The notes: generated from the letters alone by a model not told the origin. A stretch of 64,000 nt of DNA from Neomoorella sulfitireducens (GCF_024733845.1 NZ_JANRHG010000001.1:186001-250000); one strand, 5' to 3'. Numbered from the stretch's first letter, positions 34,780 to 45,336 are shown. A program made the numbers and translations.

Positions 34780-35376
34780 TCAATTTCCAACCGTTGTTTC
34801 TAAAAAATCAAGGGACAGCTGTTCCGTGTTCAGGGAGCGGTAAACGTCCCGCAGGCTTTTAAAATCCTCCCACACCGGCCGCTTTTTGGCGGCATCCCTG
34901 AGAAGGGCTGCCGGGTGAAAGGTTGGCAGGTAACGGATTCCGTCCCGGGCAATCCAATGGCCCCGCAACCGGGTAATGCTGGCCCCCGGGGCAATTAAAG
35001 CTCGGGTGGCAACTGCTCCCAGGCAGACGATAATTTGGGGCTGAATGAGTTTAATCTGGGCCTCCAGGATGGGCCGGCAGGCCTGCACTTCGGCGGGAAC
35101 AGGCTGGCGGTTACCAGGAGGCCGGCATTTAACAACATTGGTTATATATAATTCTTCCCGTTTAAAGCCGGCTGCAACCAGGATGCGGTCGAGCAATTCC
35201 CCCGCCGGTCCCACAAAAGGGCGCCCCAGTTCGTCTTCCCGGGCGCCGGGGCCCTCTCCCACCAGCATTAAACCGGCCCGCGGGTTACCTTCTCCAAAAA
35301 CCACCTGCCTGGCACCCTGCCTTAAACCACATCCCCGGCAGGCCAAGGCCTTCCGGCGGAGGGTTTCCAGATCCAT
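34780..35376 (-). CDS. Uracil-DNA glycosylase, family 4 (Fe-S)
   Basis: About 198 residues from the ATG of MDLETLRRKALAC. Motif 1 is GEGPGAREDELGRPFVGPAG and the closing motif is PTFHPAALLRD. The Fe-S ligands are visible as CRGCGLRQG plus KCRPPGNRQP and a later Cys in EVQAC. Family 4 enzymes remove uracil from DNA and are common in thermophiles. Confidence 0.93.
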   Translation of the reverse strand: MDLETLRRKALACRGCGLRQGARQVVFGEGNPRAGLMLVGEGPGAREDELGRPFVGPAGELLDRILVAAGFKREELYITNVVKCRPPGNRQPVPAEVQACRPILEAQIKLIQPQIIVCLGAVATRALIAPGASITRLRGHWIARDGIRYLPTFHPAALLRDAAKKRPVWEDFKSLRDVYRSLNTEQLSLDFLETTVGN

Positions 35377-35476
35377 AATAATCACCCACAAGGATACTTC
35401 TACCTTTACAACGATATTCCTGCCGGAAATTGTACTTGCCCCGGTCGGCCTCCACGTCAGTACATAATTTGATGCC

Positions 35477-36106
35477 CTATTGCCGGGACTGCCTTACAGC
35501 AGCCAGCAATTCCCTGGCTGCTGCAGCAACGTCCGGTGCCCCGATCACCGCCGAAAGGACGGCAATACCATCGGCCCCGGCTGCAATAACTTCGGCGGCG
35601 TTATCGTTATTGATGCCGCCTATGGCGATAACGGGTATAGTGACTGCGGCCCGGATAGCCTTTAACCCCGCCAGGCCGATAGGTTCGCCGGCATCCCCTT
35701 TACTACTGGTAGCATAGATACTGCCGACGCCCAGATAATCAGCGCCGTCGGCAACGGCCTGCCTGGCCTCGGTCACCGTTCCCGTTGATACCCCCAGGAT
35801 TTTCCCCGAACCAAGGAGCTCACGGGCTACCCTGGCCGGTAAATCCTCCTGGCCGATATGGACGCCGTCGGCCTCTACTGCCAGGACTACATCAAGGCGA
35901 TCGTTAATGATAAAGGTAGCTCCCGCAGCGCGGGTAAGTTTCCGGATCTCCCGGCCCAGCTCTACCAATTCTCGGGCCGGCAGGTCTTTCTCCCGCAACT
36001 GGATGGCCGTCGCCCCGCCGGCCAGGGCCTCGCGTACCAGTTCCAGGGTTGGCCGGCCCCCTCCCAGTTTAGTTGTAATAATAACGTACAAATCCCATGA
36101 AGCCAT
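35477..36106 (-). CDS. thiE: Thiamine phosphate synthase
   Basis: 209 residues from an ATG with GGAGGT ten bases upstream. It shows ATAIQLREKDLPARELVEL, FIINDRLDVVLAVEADGVHI with GQEDL, GVSTGTVTEARQAV, and IPVIAIGGINNDNAAEVIAA. It joins the thiazole and pyrimidine halves of thiamine. The product loop GSIYATSSKGDA replaces the usual GPxFxTxTK. No TPP riboswitch fits in the short upstream gap. Confidence 0.93.
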   Translation of the reverse strand: MASWDLYVIITTKLGGGRPTLELVREALAGGATAIQLREKDLPARELVELGREIRKLTRAAGATFIINDRLDVVLAVEADGVHIGQEDLPARVARELLGSGKILGVSTGTVTEARQAVADGADYLGVGSIYATSSKGDAGEPIGLAGLKAIRAAVTIPVIAIGGINNDNAAEVIAAGADGIAVLSAVIGAPDVAAAARELLAAVRQSRQ

Positions 36107-36131
36107 CGTATTGTCCACCTCCAAAAATTAT

Positions 36132-36165
36132 AAAAGCCACCTGCCGTGGTATACAGGCGGCTTTT
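36132..36165. terminator. Terminator between the response regulator and thiE
   Basis: AAAAGCCACCTG (36132-36143) pairs with CAGGCGGCTTTT (36154-36165) with one mismatch and has A/T tails on both strands. It ends transcription of the response regulator gene. Confidence 0.8.
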
Positions 36166-36176
36166 ATACTTCGTTA

Positions 36177-36566
36177 TCATTGAGCCGCTTTCCTGCCTGC
36201 AGGTTCTTCGCCAGGCAAAGCGACCTTGACTTTAGCCTTTAATTCGTCCAGGTCAAAGGGTTTGTAGATAAAGTCTGTGGCTCCTAGGCGCCATACTTCG
36301 GCCACAGCCATCCCATCAAAATAAGCCGACATAATAATAACCGCTGTTCGCGGTGCTATGGCCTTGATTCGCGGTAAGGCTTCCAGGCCGCCCATGACGG
36401 GCATCCTGACATCCATCACTACCACATCCGGTTGCCAGCGTTCCACCTGGCGCAGGGCCTCTCTCCCGTTAACTGCCGTTGCCACCTGATAGCCTTCTTC
36501 CTGGAAAGCAAGCTGTAATAAGGCGCGCACACCCCGCTGGTCATCAACGATTAGTATTCTTGGCAC
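36177..36566 (-). CDS. Single-domain response regulator (Spo0F/CheY-like)
   Basis: 129 residues, a receiver domain only. It has ILIVDDQRGVRALL with the acidic pair, the phospho-acceptor Asp in VVVMDVRMPVMGG, the Ser/Thr switch in VIIMSAYFD, and the Lys in FIYKPFDLDEL. The closest look is Spo0F, the sporulation phosphorelay intermediate. GTG start with GGAGGAT. No kinase gene is adjacent. The 267 bases upstream contain no gene that I can recognise. Confidence 0.88.
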   Translation of the reverse strand: MPRILIVDDQRGVRALLQLAFQEEGYQVATAVNGREALRQVERWQPDVVVMDVRMPVMGGLEALPRIKAIAPRTAVIIMSAYFDGMAVAEVWRLGATDFIYKPFDLDELKAKVKVALPGEEPAGRKAAQ

Positions 36567-36833
36567 GACAAAACATCCTCCGGCATTATCTCAAAAAGCA
36601 GCTGTACAAAGTTACCACCGGTGTTTATTCGACACGCAGTGACCAATTCCTTGCAACTAAGGTAAAAATATATTAAAAAAAGACGGCTCTACATCACCGC
36701 CACGTCAGAAGCAGGTCATGGCTAATTACCGGTTAACTTGGAGATAGGCCGCGCACCAGGCTACAGCTAACTCCCTTCCTTGGCGCAGCCACAATTTATC
36801 CTGCTACTTCCCTGCTATTTTCCTTCCTACAAG

Positions 36834-37184
36834 TCATATCTCTATCAAACCCAGGCTGATCTCTATGGCGCGGTTGACCTTTTCCAGGGTTTCTTCGTCA
36901 AGGACGGCTATCTTCTGTTTGAGGCGGCTTTTGTCAATAGTGCGGATTTGTTCCAGGAGGATAACCGAATCCCGCTCCAGGCCGCTCCTGGCAGCGCTGA
37001 TTTCCACGTGGGTGGGTAATTTTGCCTTGGCGATCTGGGACGTTATAGCGGCAACAATCGTGGTAGGACTGTACTGATTGCCGATGTCATTCTGGATGAT
37101 GAGCACCGGCCTGGTTCCTCCTTGTTCGGAACCGACAACCGGATTCAGATGGGCATAAAAGACGTCTCCACGCCGAACCAGCAT
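36834..37184 (-). CDS. MazF/EndoA family mRNA interferase toxin
   Basis: 116 residues from an ATG that overlaps the antitoxin stop region. It opens [20 protein letters not shown], then [16 protein letters not shown], the core of the MazF/PemK barrel, and ends with [14 protein letters not shown]. The toxin would cut mRNA at short sequences. It pairs with the upstream RHH antitoxin, in the alr-antitoxin-toxin order seen in many Firmicutes. Confidence 0.93.
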   Translation of the reverse strand: MLVRRGDVFYAHLNPVVGSEQGGTRPVLIIQNDIGNQYSPTTIVAAITSQIAKAKLPTHVEISAARSGLERDSVILLEQIRTIDKSRLKQKIAVLDEETLEKVNRAIEISLGLIEI

Positions 37185-37185
37185 T

Positions 37186-37461
37186 TTATTTACACTCCGC
37201 CAGTCTGCTGTCGTAGTATTTCTGGGCTTCATTCTCTATATCATAGTGTTCCACAGCAAGGGACAGGTTGATTGACGCCATTTCCTGGTAGCCCCGCTTC
37301 ATTTGCTCCCGTATATTGCGGCGTTTACGTTCCGTTATATATAATTTCATGGCTTCGCGGATAAATTCACTCCTATTTCGCCTTTCCAGGGTCGCCAGGC
37401 CGTCGACCTCGGCCAGGAGGCTTTCCGGTAAACTGATCATGATCCGTTTAACACCCGGCAA
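37186..37461 (-). CDS. Ribbon-helix-helix antitoxin of the MazF pair
   Basis: 91 residues from a TTG with AGGAGGTG upstream. The N-terminal RHH is visible in [19 protein letters not shown] followed by [15 protein letters not shown]. The C-terminal tail would wrap the toxin. It lies directly upstream of the toxin gene and likely represses the operon. Confidence 0.9.
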   Translation of the reverse strand: MPGVKRIMISLPESLLAEVDGLATLERRNRSEFIREAMKLYITERKRRNIREQMKRGYQEMASINLSLAVEHYDIENEAQKYYDSRLAECK

Positions 37462-37595
37462 GAAAAGGCACCTCCTCTGGGAAGTACAACTTTAGAACGC
37501 CCTGAGCAGGATACATTCTATAAACACTTTATATTGCCGTCATGATATAACCAATTATAGCGGTAAAGGATTACCAGTGCAAGGGCGGTAGGAAA

Positions 37596-38738
37596 TCATT
37601 TTAATAACCATTTTTTAACTTTTGGTTTATATACCCGTGGTACCCTCCCGGAAATCATGCAGAGAATTTCGTAGTTTATCGTCCCCATCCACCCGGCTAC
37701 CTCTTCCACGGATAAGATCTCCTTTCCCTGGCGGCCGAAAAGGACAACTTCATCACCAACGCGGGCTTCCGGTATAGCCGTTACGTCTATCATGCACTGA
37801 TCCATACACACCCGGCCGACAACCGGTGCCCGGCGGCCCCGGATTAATATTTGCGCCCGGTTGGAAAGAAGGCGCGAGTAGCCGTCGGCGTAACCTATCG
37901 GTAAAGTAGCTATCCTGGCAGGAGCAGGGGTACAATAAGTGCAACCATAACTGATAAAAGCCCCTGCCGGCACATCCTTCACCAGGACGATCCGGGTCTT
38001 CAAAGTCATGGCCGGGTGCAAGTCCAGGCGCTCCTTCCGGACCTCCGGCGAAGGATAGTGACCATAAAGGATAATCCCCGCCCGCACCAGGTTGAAATGG
38101 GTTTCCGGCAGGTCGATTATGGCGCCGCTATTGGCGGCATGGCGCCAGGGGAAGGTCAGGCCCTGCTGTTCCAGGTCGGCAATTACTTTCTGAAACAGGT
38201 CCAGTTGCCGCCTGGTATAGGTTTTATCGGCCGCATCGGACGCGGCAAAATGGGTGAAGATACCTTCCAGCCGGACGTGTGGCAACCTGGCCATGGCCAG
38301 GACCTCCGCAACGGCCCGGTCAGGCAAAAAACCCAACCGTCCCATGCCGGTATCAATTTTTAAGTGCAGCCGCGCCCTGGTCCCGGCGGCAGCAGCGGCA
38401 GCATCTAAGACCCGGGCCTGTTCCAGGCTAAAGACCGTCTGGGACAGGTCCGCGGCCACCACCCGGCCGGCATCTTCGGGCGGGGTATAGCCTAAAATAA
38501 GAACGGGGGCTGTAATCCCCTCTTCCCGTAAAACCATAGCCTCATCAAGGGTAGCTACTCCCAGCCACGTGACACCGTTCGCCAGGGCCGTCCTGGCTAC
38601 GGGCACGGCCCCGTGCCCGTAAGCGTTGGCTTTGACAACAGCCATAACCTCAGTTTGGGGGGGCAGTATTTTTTTAATGGCGCGGACGTTGTGGGCAATC
38701 GCGGCTAAATCAATCTCGGCCCAAACTGGCCGTGGCAA
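37596..38738 (-). CDS. alr: Alanine racemase
   Basis: 380 residues from a TTG with GGAGGTG seven bases upstream. The PLP lysine lies in [28 protein letters not shown], the second-subunit Tyr region [20 protein letters not shown] and [13 protein letters not shown] are all present. It makes D-alanine for the cell wall. It precedes the toxin-antitoxin pair and follows nnr and acpS. Confidence 0.95.
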   Translation of the reverse strand: MPRPVWAEIDLAAIAHNVRAIKKILPPQTEVMAVVKANAYGHGAVPVARTALANGVTWLGVATLDEAMVLREEGITAPVLILGYTPPEDAGRVVAADLSQTVFSLEQARVLDAAAAAAGTRARLHLKIDTGMGRLGFLPDRAVAEVLAMARLPHVRLEGIFTHFAASDAADKTYTRRQLDLFQKVIADLEQQGLTFPWRHAANSGAIIDLPETHFNLVRAGIILYGHYPSPEVRKERLDLHPAMTLKTRIVLVKDVPAGAFISYGCTYCTPAPARIATLPIGYADGYSRLLSNRAQILIRGRRAPVVGRVCMDQCMIDVTAIPEARVGDEVVLFGRQGKEILSVEEVAGWMGTINYEILCMISGRVPRVYKPKVKKWLLK

Positions 38739-38797
38739 TAGATTTCACCTCCGGATAAAAAATGGCGGCAACGGCAGCTGTTCCATGCCATTTCCTT

Positions 38798-40357
38798 CTA
38801 GGTGGCTGCCTCTAGCTTGCGAAAAGCCGCCGGCAGGAAGTTAATGAGTTCTCCTGCCATAAGGGCATGCTGGCCTACCCGGGTCTGGGCTTCGTCCCCT
38901 GCCGCCCCGTGCAAGAAGGCCCCAAGGGCTGCAGCAACCCCCGGCTCCAGGCCCTGGGCAATCAAGCCGGCAATAATCCCCGTCAGGACATCGCCGCTGC
39001 CGGCGGTAGCCATACCGGGATTTCCCGTAGGATTGATGTAGGCCTGCCCGTCAGGCCAGGCGATAATAGTGCGGGCGCCCTTAAGAAGGAGGATTGCACG
39101 CCATTCCCGGGCATACTTCCTGGCCATTTCCAGGCGATCTTCCTGGACCTTGGCCGCCGTTGTCCCTGCCAGGCGCGCCATCTCCCCCGGATGGGGCGTC
39201 AGGACCAGGGGACCGTGATCGCCGGCGAGGATGCCGGTATCTGTTGCCAGGGCGTTGAGGGCATCGGCATCGACCACCGCCGGAATTTTAAGGAGGGGCA
39301 GCAGTTCCTTTACCAGTTCCGCTGTTGCCGGGTCCCGGGAAAGACCCGGTCCCAGGGCCAGGACGTCACACGTAGCCAGGCGATCCAGAATGGGTTTCAG
39401 GGCCTCCCGGCTTAAGTATCCGCCCGGTGTTTCCGGCAGGGGACAGGTCATAACTTCCGTAGTCTTCATTTCCAGGATCCAGTGTACGCCCCGGGGTACG
39501 GCCGCCGTTACCAGGCCAGCCCCGGCCCTTAAAGCTGCCGTAGCCGCCAGGGTAATAGCCCCGGTCAAGCCCGGTGCCCCTCCTACGGCCAGGACGTGAC
39601 CATACACGCCCTTATGGCCCCCGGCATCCCGCCGTGGCAGGTGAGAGCGGCACCATGACGCCGTCAGCAGATGCAGGTTAAAACGCTGGCTGTCAATGAG
39701 TTTCCGCGGAATGCCTATGTCGGCCACTTCCAGGCGACCGGCATAGCTTGCCCCCGGCTCAACGGCCAGGCCCAGTTTGGGCAAAGCAAAGGTTACAGTC
39801 CAGGTAGCCTGGATGCAGGGACCAAATACCCGCCCGGTATCTGCTTCCAGCCCGGAGGGTATGTCTACAGCTATAGTCTCCCGGTGGGCTTTATTAATCA
39901 TGGTAATGACCGCTGCCGGAAGTCCCAGGGCCGCCCCTTTGAAACCGGTACCAAAAATGGCATCAACCACCAGATCGGCATAAAGAAGGGCGATGTCCGC
40001 CCGCTGGAGATGGCTTTCCCCCAGGATCGGGTAGAGCTTGCCGCCCATCTTCTGGTAAATCTCCAGGTTGGTACGGGCGTCCCCCCGCAGGTCCTCCGGC
40101 CGGGCGAGGAGGAAGACCTTGACTTCCGCTTCCTGGTTTAACAGGTGACGGGCGACCACCAGGCCGTCGCCACCGTTATTGCCTTTACCACAGAAAATTA
40201 ATACCCGGCGGTTCTTCGTACGGTCTTGAAAATGGCGCCGGATGGATTCGACCACCCTTAAACCCGCATTTTCCATGAGAACAATACTGGGCACCAGGTA
40301 CTCGCTGGATGCCAGGCGGTCCAGCTGTCCCATTTCCGCGGCTGTTACCAGGTACAT
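38798..40357 (-). CDS. Bifunctional NAD(P)H-hydrate epimerase / ADP-dependent dehydratase
   Basis: 519 residues. The N-terminal YjeF domain (about 1-215) has VLIFCGKGNNGGDGLVVARH and VVDAIFGTGFKG. The C-terminal ribokinase-like domain (about 235-515) has HVLAVGGAPGLTGA, VLTPHPGEMARLAGTT and MATAGSGDVLTGIIAGLIAQ. The fusion repairs damaged NAD(P)H hydrates. It lies between acpS and alr. Confidence 0.95.
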   Translation of the reverse strand: MYLVTAAEMGQLDRLASSEYLVPSIVLMENAGLRVVESIRRHFQDRTKNRRVLIFCGKGNNGGDGLVVARHLLNQEAEVKVFLLARPEDLRGDARTNLEIYQKMGGKLYPILGESHLQRADIALLYADLVVDAIFGTGFKGAALGLPAAVITMINKAHRETIAVDIPSGLEADTGRVFGPCIQATWTVTFALPKLGLAVEPGASYAGRLEVADIGIPRKLIDSQRFNLHLLTASWCRSHLPRRDAGGHKGVYGHVLAVGGAPGLTGAITLAATAALRAGAGLVTAAVPRGVHWILEMKTTEVMTCPLPETPGGYLSREALKPILDRLATCDVLALGPGLSRDPATAELVKELLPLLKIPAVVDADALNALATDTGILAGDHGPLVLTPHPGEMARLAGTTAAKVQEDRLEMARKYAREWRAILLLKGARTIIAWPDGQAYINPTGNPGMATAGSGDVLTGIIAGLIAQGLEPGVAAALGAFLHGAAGDEAQTRVGQHALMAGELINFLPAAFRKLEAAT

Positions 40358-40453
40358 ACCTCATCCGTCCTCCGAAAATATAGTTCTACAAAAACGATGC
40401 TTTCCGGCGGGGATATATCCTTCCACCGCGAAAGGTACTGCGCGCCGGCAGGA

Positions 40454-40825
40454 CTACTCTCCCAAAGCCATGGCTACTGCCGTGGCATAAGCCCGGCAAT
40501 GGGAGAGGCTGACGGTTATAGTGCCGGCTCCCACCTCGCGGGCCAGTTCCCCGGCCCGGCCATAGAGCACGACCTTTGGCCGCCCGCCATCCTCCCGGAC
40601 AATCTCAATATCCCGGAAGGAACAGCTACCCAATCCCACCCCCAGGGCCTTCATTACCGCCTCCTTGGCGGCAAAGCGGGCAGCCAGGGAGGCACCGGGA
40701 CGATGCCGGCGCAGGCAGTATTCCTGTTCCGCCGGCGTAAATAACCTGTTCATTAAACGCGGGTGGCGCTTTAAAGCCCTTTCCAGGCGTTCTATTTCAA
40801 TGATGTCAATACCAAGGCTCGCCAT
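40454..40825 (-). CDS. acpS: Holo-[acyl-carrier-protein] synthase
   Basis: 123 residues with the AcpS signatures GIDIIEIERLERAL, LFTPAEQEYC and AARFAAKEAVMKALG, which bind magnesium and CoA. It attaches phosphopantetheine to ACP. It is the first gene of the acpS-nnr-alr-mazEF group. A GGATGGGG site precedes the ATG. Confidence 0.95.
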   Translation of the reverse strand: MASLGIDIIEIERLERALKRHPRLMNRLFTPAEQEYCLRRHRPGASLAARFAAKEAVMKALGVGLGSCSFRDIEIVREDGGRPKVVLYGRAGELAREVGAGTITVSLSHCRAYATAVAMALGE

Positions 40826-41056
40826 AACCCCATCCTTGCCATGTTAATCACCTTTTAATCCCCTTTGCTTTATTCGGCAACAATGGCAAAAAACCTCCCT
40901 GGCCTTAAAAAGTACCTTAACGGGCGCGAAATGCACCGGGGCAATTTGTACCCCTTGGCCTACCGTTAAATCCGGCCAAACGACCTTTGGCGTCGAAAGC
41001 CTTTATTTTTCTCCTTCTCCTGATTAAGATAAAAGCACAGGAAAGGAGTGAGAACC

Positions 41057-43003
41057 ATGAGTAAAGACGCCAGGACCATTGAAGCGCTGCTGAAGGAAAA
41101 CCGTACTTTTCCTCCGCCGCCTTCCTTTGTAGCTGCGGCCAACGTCAAGGATACCGCTTTATATAAAGAAGGCGAAGATATAGAGCATTTCTGGGCCGGA
41201 GAAGCCGCCCGGCTCCACTGGTTCCGGCCCTGGGACAGGGTGCTGGAGTGGGAATATCCCCTGGCCTGGTGGTTCAACGGCGGTACCCTCAACGTATCAT
41301 ACAACTGCCTGGACCGGCACCTGGAAACCTGGCGCCGCAATAAGGCAGCCCTTATCTGGGAAGGAGAACCGGGGGACGCAGTGGTACTTACTTACCGCGA
41401 CCTGTACCGGGAAGTCAACAAGTTTGCCGCCGTTCTCCGATCGCTGGGGGTTAAGCGCAATGACCGGGTCACCATATATCTACCTATGATCCCGGAACTA
41501 CCCATCGCCATGCTCGCCTGCACCCGCATCGGCGCCGTTCACAACGTGGTCTTTGGCGGTTTCAGTGCCGCCGCCCTGCAGGACCGCATTAATGATGTCG
41601 GCGCCAGGGTCCTGATCACCGCCGACGGCGGCTTCCGTAAAGGAAAAATAGTTGCCTTAAAGGAAAATGCCGATACGGCCCTGGCCGCAACACCTTCTGT
41701 TGAAAAAGTTATCGTCACCAAGCGTACAGGGCAGGCAATAAATATGCAACCGGGCCGGGACCTCTGGTGGCACGAACTCATGGCTGCCGCTCCCCTCTAT
41801 ACCCCACCGGAACACATGGAAGCTGAAGATCCCCTCTTCATCCTTCATACCAGCGGCACCACCGGCAAACCCAAGGGAGTAGTCCACACTACGGCCGGAT
41901 ACCTTGTCGGCGTTGCCACTACCTCCCATTACGTATTCGACCTCAAGGACGAAGACGTCTACTGGTGTACTGCCGACATCGGCTGGATTACCGGCCACAG
42001 TTACGTGGTCTACGGCCCCCTGGCCAACGGGGCCACCGTTCTCATGTATGAGGGCAGCCCCGACTACCCCAGGCCGGACCGCTACTGGCAGATTATTGAG
42101 AAATACGGGGTTACCGTTTTTTATACCGCACCGACGGCCATCCGCTCCTTTATGCGTTACGGCCCGTCCTACCCGGCCCGGTACGATCTCTCTTCCTTGA
42201 GGTTGCTGGGGACGGTCGGCGAGCCCATTAATCCCGAGGCCTGGATGTGGTACTACAACTATATCGGCCACCGCCGCTGCCCCATTGTCGATACCTGGTG
42301 GCAGACAGAAACGGGCATGATTCTAATTACCCCCCTGCCGGGTTTGACTCCCTTAAAACCCGGATCGGCCTGCCAGCCCTTCCCGGGAGTGGAAGCAGCG
42401 GTTGTCGACGATCGCGGCGAACCGGTACCACCGGGCAAAGGCGGCTACCTGGTTATTAAAAAACCCTGGCCGGCCATGATGCGCACCATTTTCAACGACC
42501 CCGAACGCTATGTCAACCAGTACTGGAACCGCATCCCCGGCTATTACTTTACCGGTGACGGCGCCCGCGTGGACGAAGACGGGTACTTCTGGCTCCTGGG
42601 TCGCGTCGATGACGTCATTAATGTCTCCGGCCACCGTATCGGCACCATGGAAGTAGAAAGCGCCCTGGTGGATCACCCCGGAGTTGCCGAAGCGGCCGTC
42701 ATCAGCCGGAAAGATGATATCAAGGGGCAGGCCATAGTGGCCTTCGTCACGGTTAAAGACGGCATTGAAGCCACACCCGACCTTGCCAGGGAACTGAAGG
42801 AACATGTAGTACAAAAGATCGGCGCCCTGGCCAGGCCGGAGGCCATTTACTTTACTGCCGAGTTACCAAAAACCAGGAGCGGGAAGATTATGCGCCGCCT
42901 CCTCAGGGATATTGCCGAAGGCCGCGCCCTGGGGGACACCTCCACCCTGGCCGACCCGGCAACAGTAGCCAGGCTGAAAGCCGTTTACGCCGAGGAGGCC
43001 TGA
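41057..43003 (+). CDS. acs: Acetyl-CoA synthetase, AMP-forming
   Basis: 648 residues from an ATG with AAAGGAG eight bases upstream. It carries the AMP-binding P-loop [72 protein letters not shown] and the acetylatable Lys in [14 protein letters not shown]. It activates acetate to acetyl-CoA. It stands alone on the plus strand, divergent from acpS, and is followed by a terminator and a two-component pair. Confidence 0.96.
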   Translation: MSKDARTIEALLKENRTFPPPPSFVAAANVKDTALYKEGEDIEHFWAGEAARLHWFRPWDRVLEWEYPLAWWFNGGTLNVSYNCLDRHLETWRRNKAALIWEGEPGDAVVLTYRDLYREVNKFAAVLRSLGVKRNDRVTIYLPMIPELPIAMLACTRIGAVHNVVFGGFSAAALQDRINDVGARVLITADGGFRKGKIVALKENADTALAATPSVEKVIVTKRTGQAINMQPGRDLWWHELMAAAPLYTPPEHMEAEDPLFILHTSGTTGKPKGVVHTTAGYLVGVATTSHYVFDLKDEDVYWCTADIGWITGHSYVVYGPLANGATVLMYEGSPDYPRPDRYWQIIEKYGVTVFYTAPTAIRSFMRYGPSYPARYDLSSLRLLGTVGEPINPEAWMWYYNYIGHRRCPIVDTWWQTETGMILITPLPGLTPLKPGSACQPFPGVEAAVVDDRGEPVPPGKGGYLVIKKPWPAMMRTIFNDPERYVNQYWNRIPGYYFTGDGARVDEDGYFWLLGRVDDVINVSGHRIGTMEVESALVDHPGVAEAAVISRKDDIKGQAIVAFVTVKDGIEATPDLARELKEHVVQKIGALARPEAIYFTAELPKTRSGKIMRRLLRDIAEGRALGDTSTLADPATVARLKAVYAEEA

Positions 43004-43062
43004 TTAAGAGAACAAAAGCAGGAAAACAGGAATAAGTGAAAGCCTCTCAGTTGCTATAAGGA

Positions 43063-43104
43063 GGGAGTACCCGTAAGCAATGGGTTCTCCCTTTTATATT
43101 TTTT
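43063..43104 (+). terminator. Terminator after acs
   Basis: GGGAGTACCC (43063-43072) pairs with GGGTTCTCCC (43082-43091), with one mismatch, and is followed by TTTTATATTTTTT. Confidence 0.88.
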
Positions 43105-43132
43105 AAGAAAGCAAAGCAATAGTTGTCCCTGA

Positions 43133-43161
43133 TTGACAAAGGAGCCCATTCGTTGTAGCAT
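43133..43161 (+). promoter_or_regulatory. Promoter of the LytS-like/LytT-like pair
   Basis: TTGACA (43133-43138), a 17-base spacer and TAGCAT (43156-43161) lie 60 bases before the kinase start, downstream of the acs terminator. Confidence 0.65.
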
Positions 43162-43220
43162 GAAAGTAACAACAGTCAGTACACGCTTTCTTAATTTTTT
43201 GTCACTTGGGCGGAGGAAAT

Positions 43221-44576
43221 ATGACTTATAAATTATACCTACTTTTTACATCTTTGACCCTGCTGGAAACAATAGCAGCAGTCATCTTTTTTCACACCTC
43301 ACCCTTAATCACCGCCTTTATTTTTGGGGCTATTAATGCATTGGGAGCGGGAGTTATTAGAGCTTTGCAGGGGCCCCCGTGCTCATTAACCCAGTCCCCG
43401 GTGGAACAAGAGGAAGAAAAGGATCCCACAGAGGGTATTTTTGCTTCAACCTTGCAGATTGCCCATGAAACCCTGCCGGTATTGCGGGGGGGGTTAAATG
43501 AAGCTACGGCCGCCAAAACAGCGGAGATAATCCAGAATATCACCGAAGTTCCGGCCATCGCCATAACCAATCGGGAAAACGTCCTGACGTTCCTGGGGGT
43601 GGGATGCGACCAGCACCGAGCCGGCGACAGGATTTTAACGGAAGCCACCAAAGAAGTAATCGCTACGGGCAAATTGAAGGTTGTCCATACCCCCCAAGGG
43701 CTTTGCTGCCCGCGGTATAATATGGGCTGTAACTGCCCTTTGAAAGCTGCTGTGATCGTTCCTTTAAAATGCCGGGAAGAAATAGTAGGGGCTTTAAAAC
43801 TCTACCAGACCAGGGAAGGAGTTTTTCCACCCCTCATCATCCGCCTGGCCATCGGTCTGGCCGATCTTTTGAGCCTGCAGATCGAACTGGCCGAGTTGGA
43901 CCGCCAGCGCCAGCTCCTGACCGAAGCCCGGCTGGAGGCATTGAACGCCCAGATTAATCCTCACTTCTTCTTTAATACCTTAAATACCATTATAAGCTTT
44001 AGCCGTACCGACCCGGAGCGGGCCCGCCGCCTGTTGATCCGCCTGGCCAGCCTCTTCCGCCAGACCCTGAACCGCCGCGGTAGCCTTACTACTTTACGCG
44101 CAGAGCTGGAATGTGTCCGTACCTACCTGGTCCTGGAGAAGGCCCGCTTCGGCAGCAAATTCCGTTATCTCCAGGACGTTCCGGTGGATTTACTGGACTA
44201 TCATATACCGGTTCTCAGCCTGCAACCCCTGGTGGAAAACGCCATCAACCACGGCCTCCTTCCTAAAGAAGGCCCCGGGATAATCAAAATTACCGGGCGT
44301 CTGGTGGGCAACGAGCTCCATTTAACCATCACCGATGACGGGGTCGGTATTCCAGCGGAAAAGCTGCCCCTGGTTTTCCAGCCGGGTTACGGTTCGGGTA
44401 ACGGGGTCGGTTTAAGCAACGTCAACCTGCGCTTCCAGAACCTTTACGGCCCGGATTACGGTTTGCGCCTGGAAAGCAGCGGCAACGGCACGACTGTTTT
44501 CCTGCGGGTGCCCGTCATCCGGACGGCAATCGTAAAAGACGCCACGGCAAAGGAGTTGCTGCTCAATGAAGCTTAA
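43221..44576 (+). CDS. LytS-family sensor histidine kinase with a Cys-rich GAF domain
   Basis: 451 residues from an ATG with GGAGG four bases upstream. Two membrane helices (about residues 5-50) replace the usual five-helix LYT domain. A GAF-like sensor domain (about 75-220) holds several Cys, with the cluster LCCPRYNMGCNCPLKAAV. Then come the His_kinase motif NAQINPHFFFNTLNTI and the ATPase part PLVENAINHG, DDGVGIP and GNGVGLSNVNLR. It pairs with the LytTR regulator that overlaps its end. The Cys group could hold a metal or Fe-S centre, which would make it a redox or gas sensor. Confidence 0.9.
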   Translation: MTYKLYLLFTSLTLLETIAAVIFFHTSPLITAFIFGAINALGAGVIRALQGPPCSLTQSPVEQEEEKDPTEGIFASTLQIAHETLPVLRGGLNEATAAKTAEIIQNITEVPAIAITNRENVLTFLGVGCDQHRAGDRILTEATKEVIATGKLKVVHTPQGLCCPRYNMGCNCPLKAAVIVPLKCREEIVGALKLYQTREGVFPPLIIRLAIGLADLLSLQIELAELDRQRQLLTEARLEALNAQINPHFFFNTLNTIISFSRTDPERARRLLIRLASLFRQTLNRRGSLTTLRAELECVRTYLVLEKARFGSKFRYLQDVPVDLLDYHIPVLSLQPLVENAINHGLLPKEGPGIIKITGRLVGNELHLTITDDGVGIPAEKLPLVFQPGYGSGNGVGLSNVNLRFQNLYGPDYGLRLESSGNGTTVFLRVPVIRTAIVKDATAKELLLNEA

Positions 44577-45327
44577 AGCCCTGATTGTCGATGACGAATA
44601 CCCGGCGCGTCAGGAACTGCGCTTTATGCTCCAGGAGTTTAAAGACGTAGAAGTGGTGGGTGAAGCCACCAACGCCCGGGAGGCTTTGAACCTCGTCAGC
44701 GCCCTTGATTACACGGTGCTTTTCCTGGACATCAATATGCCCGGGATGAACGGCCTGGAACTCTCCCGGGCTATTCAAAAGCGGCCCAACCCGCCCTTAA
44801 TTATTTTTGTCACGGCTTATGAAGAGTACGCCCTGCAGGCCTTTGAAGTCAATGCCGTCGACTACCTGTTAAAACCCTTTGATGAAAAGCGCCTGCGCCA
44901 GGCCATTGAGAGGGTCCGCCGCCTGGTGGAACAGCGCCAGCTGCAGCCGTCCGCTCCCGCAGCGGGAGCGGACGGCAACGGCAAGGGGCGTCTCAACCGC
45001 CTGCCGGTGGAAAAAGACGGTAAGACCATTCTCCTGGACCAAAACGACCTTATTTATGCCTGCACCCAGGGGGACAATGTATATTTAAAAACAGTAAATG
45101 AACAGTACCTTACGCGTTTTACCCTCAAAGAACTGGAAAACCGCCTGGATCCCCGCGTTTTCTTCCGCTGCCACCGCTGCTATATCGTCAACCTGACCAG
45201 GGTGCGGGAAATCGTTCCCTTCTTTAACGGCACCTATACCCTGATAATGGCCGATAAGCAGCAGAGCGAAGTGCCCGTTAGCCGCAACCAGGCCCGCAAG
45301 CTAAAAAGCCTCCTGGGGATTAATTGA
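44566..45327 (+). CDS. LytTR-family response regulator
   Basis: 253 residues. The receiver part has ALIVDDEYPARQELRFML, the phospho-acceptor Asp in LFLDINMPGMNGLEL, and DYLLKPFDEKRL. The LytTR DNA-binding part (about 145-250) has YACTQGDNVYLKT, FFRCHRCYIVNLTRV and VPVSRNQARKLKSLL. The start overlaps the kinase stop by 11 bases. The target promoters cannot be read here; acs upstream is one candidate by position only. Confidence 0.92.
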   Translation: MKLKALIVDDEYPARQELRFMLQEFKDVEVVGEATNAREALNLVSALDYTVLFLDINMPGMNGLELSRAIQKRPNPPLIIFVTAYEEYALQAFEVNAVDYLLKPFDEKRLRQAIERVRRLVEQRQLQPSAPAAGADGNGKGRLNRLPVEKDGKTILLDQNDLIYACTQGDNVYLKTVNEQYLTRFTLKELENRLDPRVFFRCHRCYIVNLTRVREIVPFFNGTYTLIMADKQQSEVPVSRNQARKLKSLLGIN

Positions 45328-45336
45328 AATATTTTA

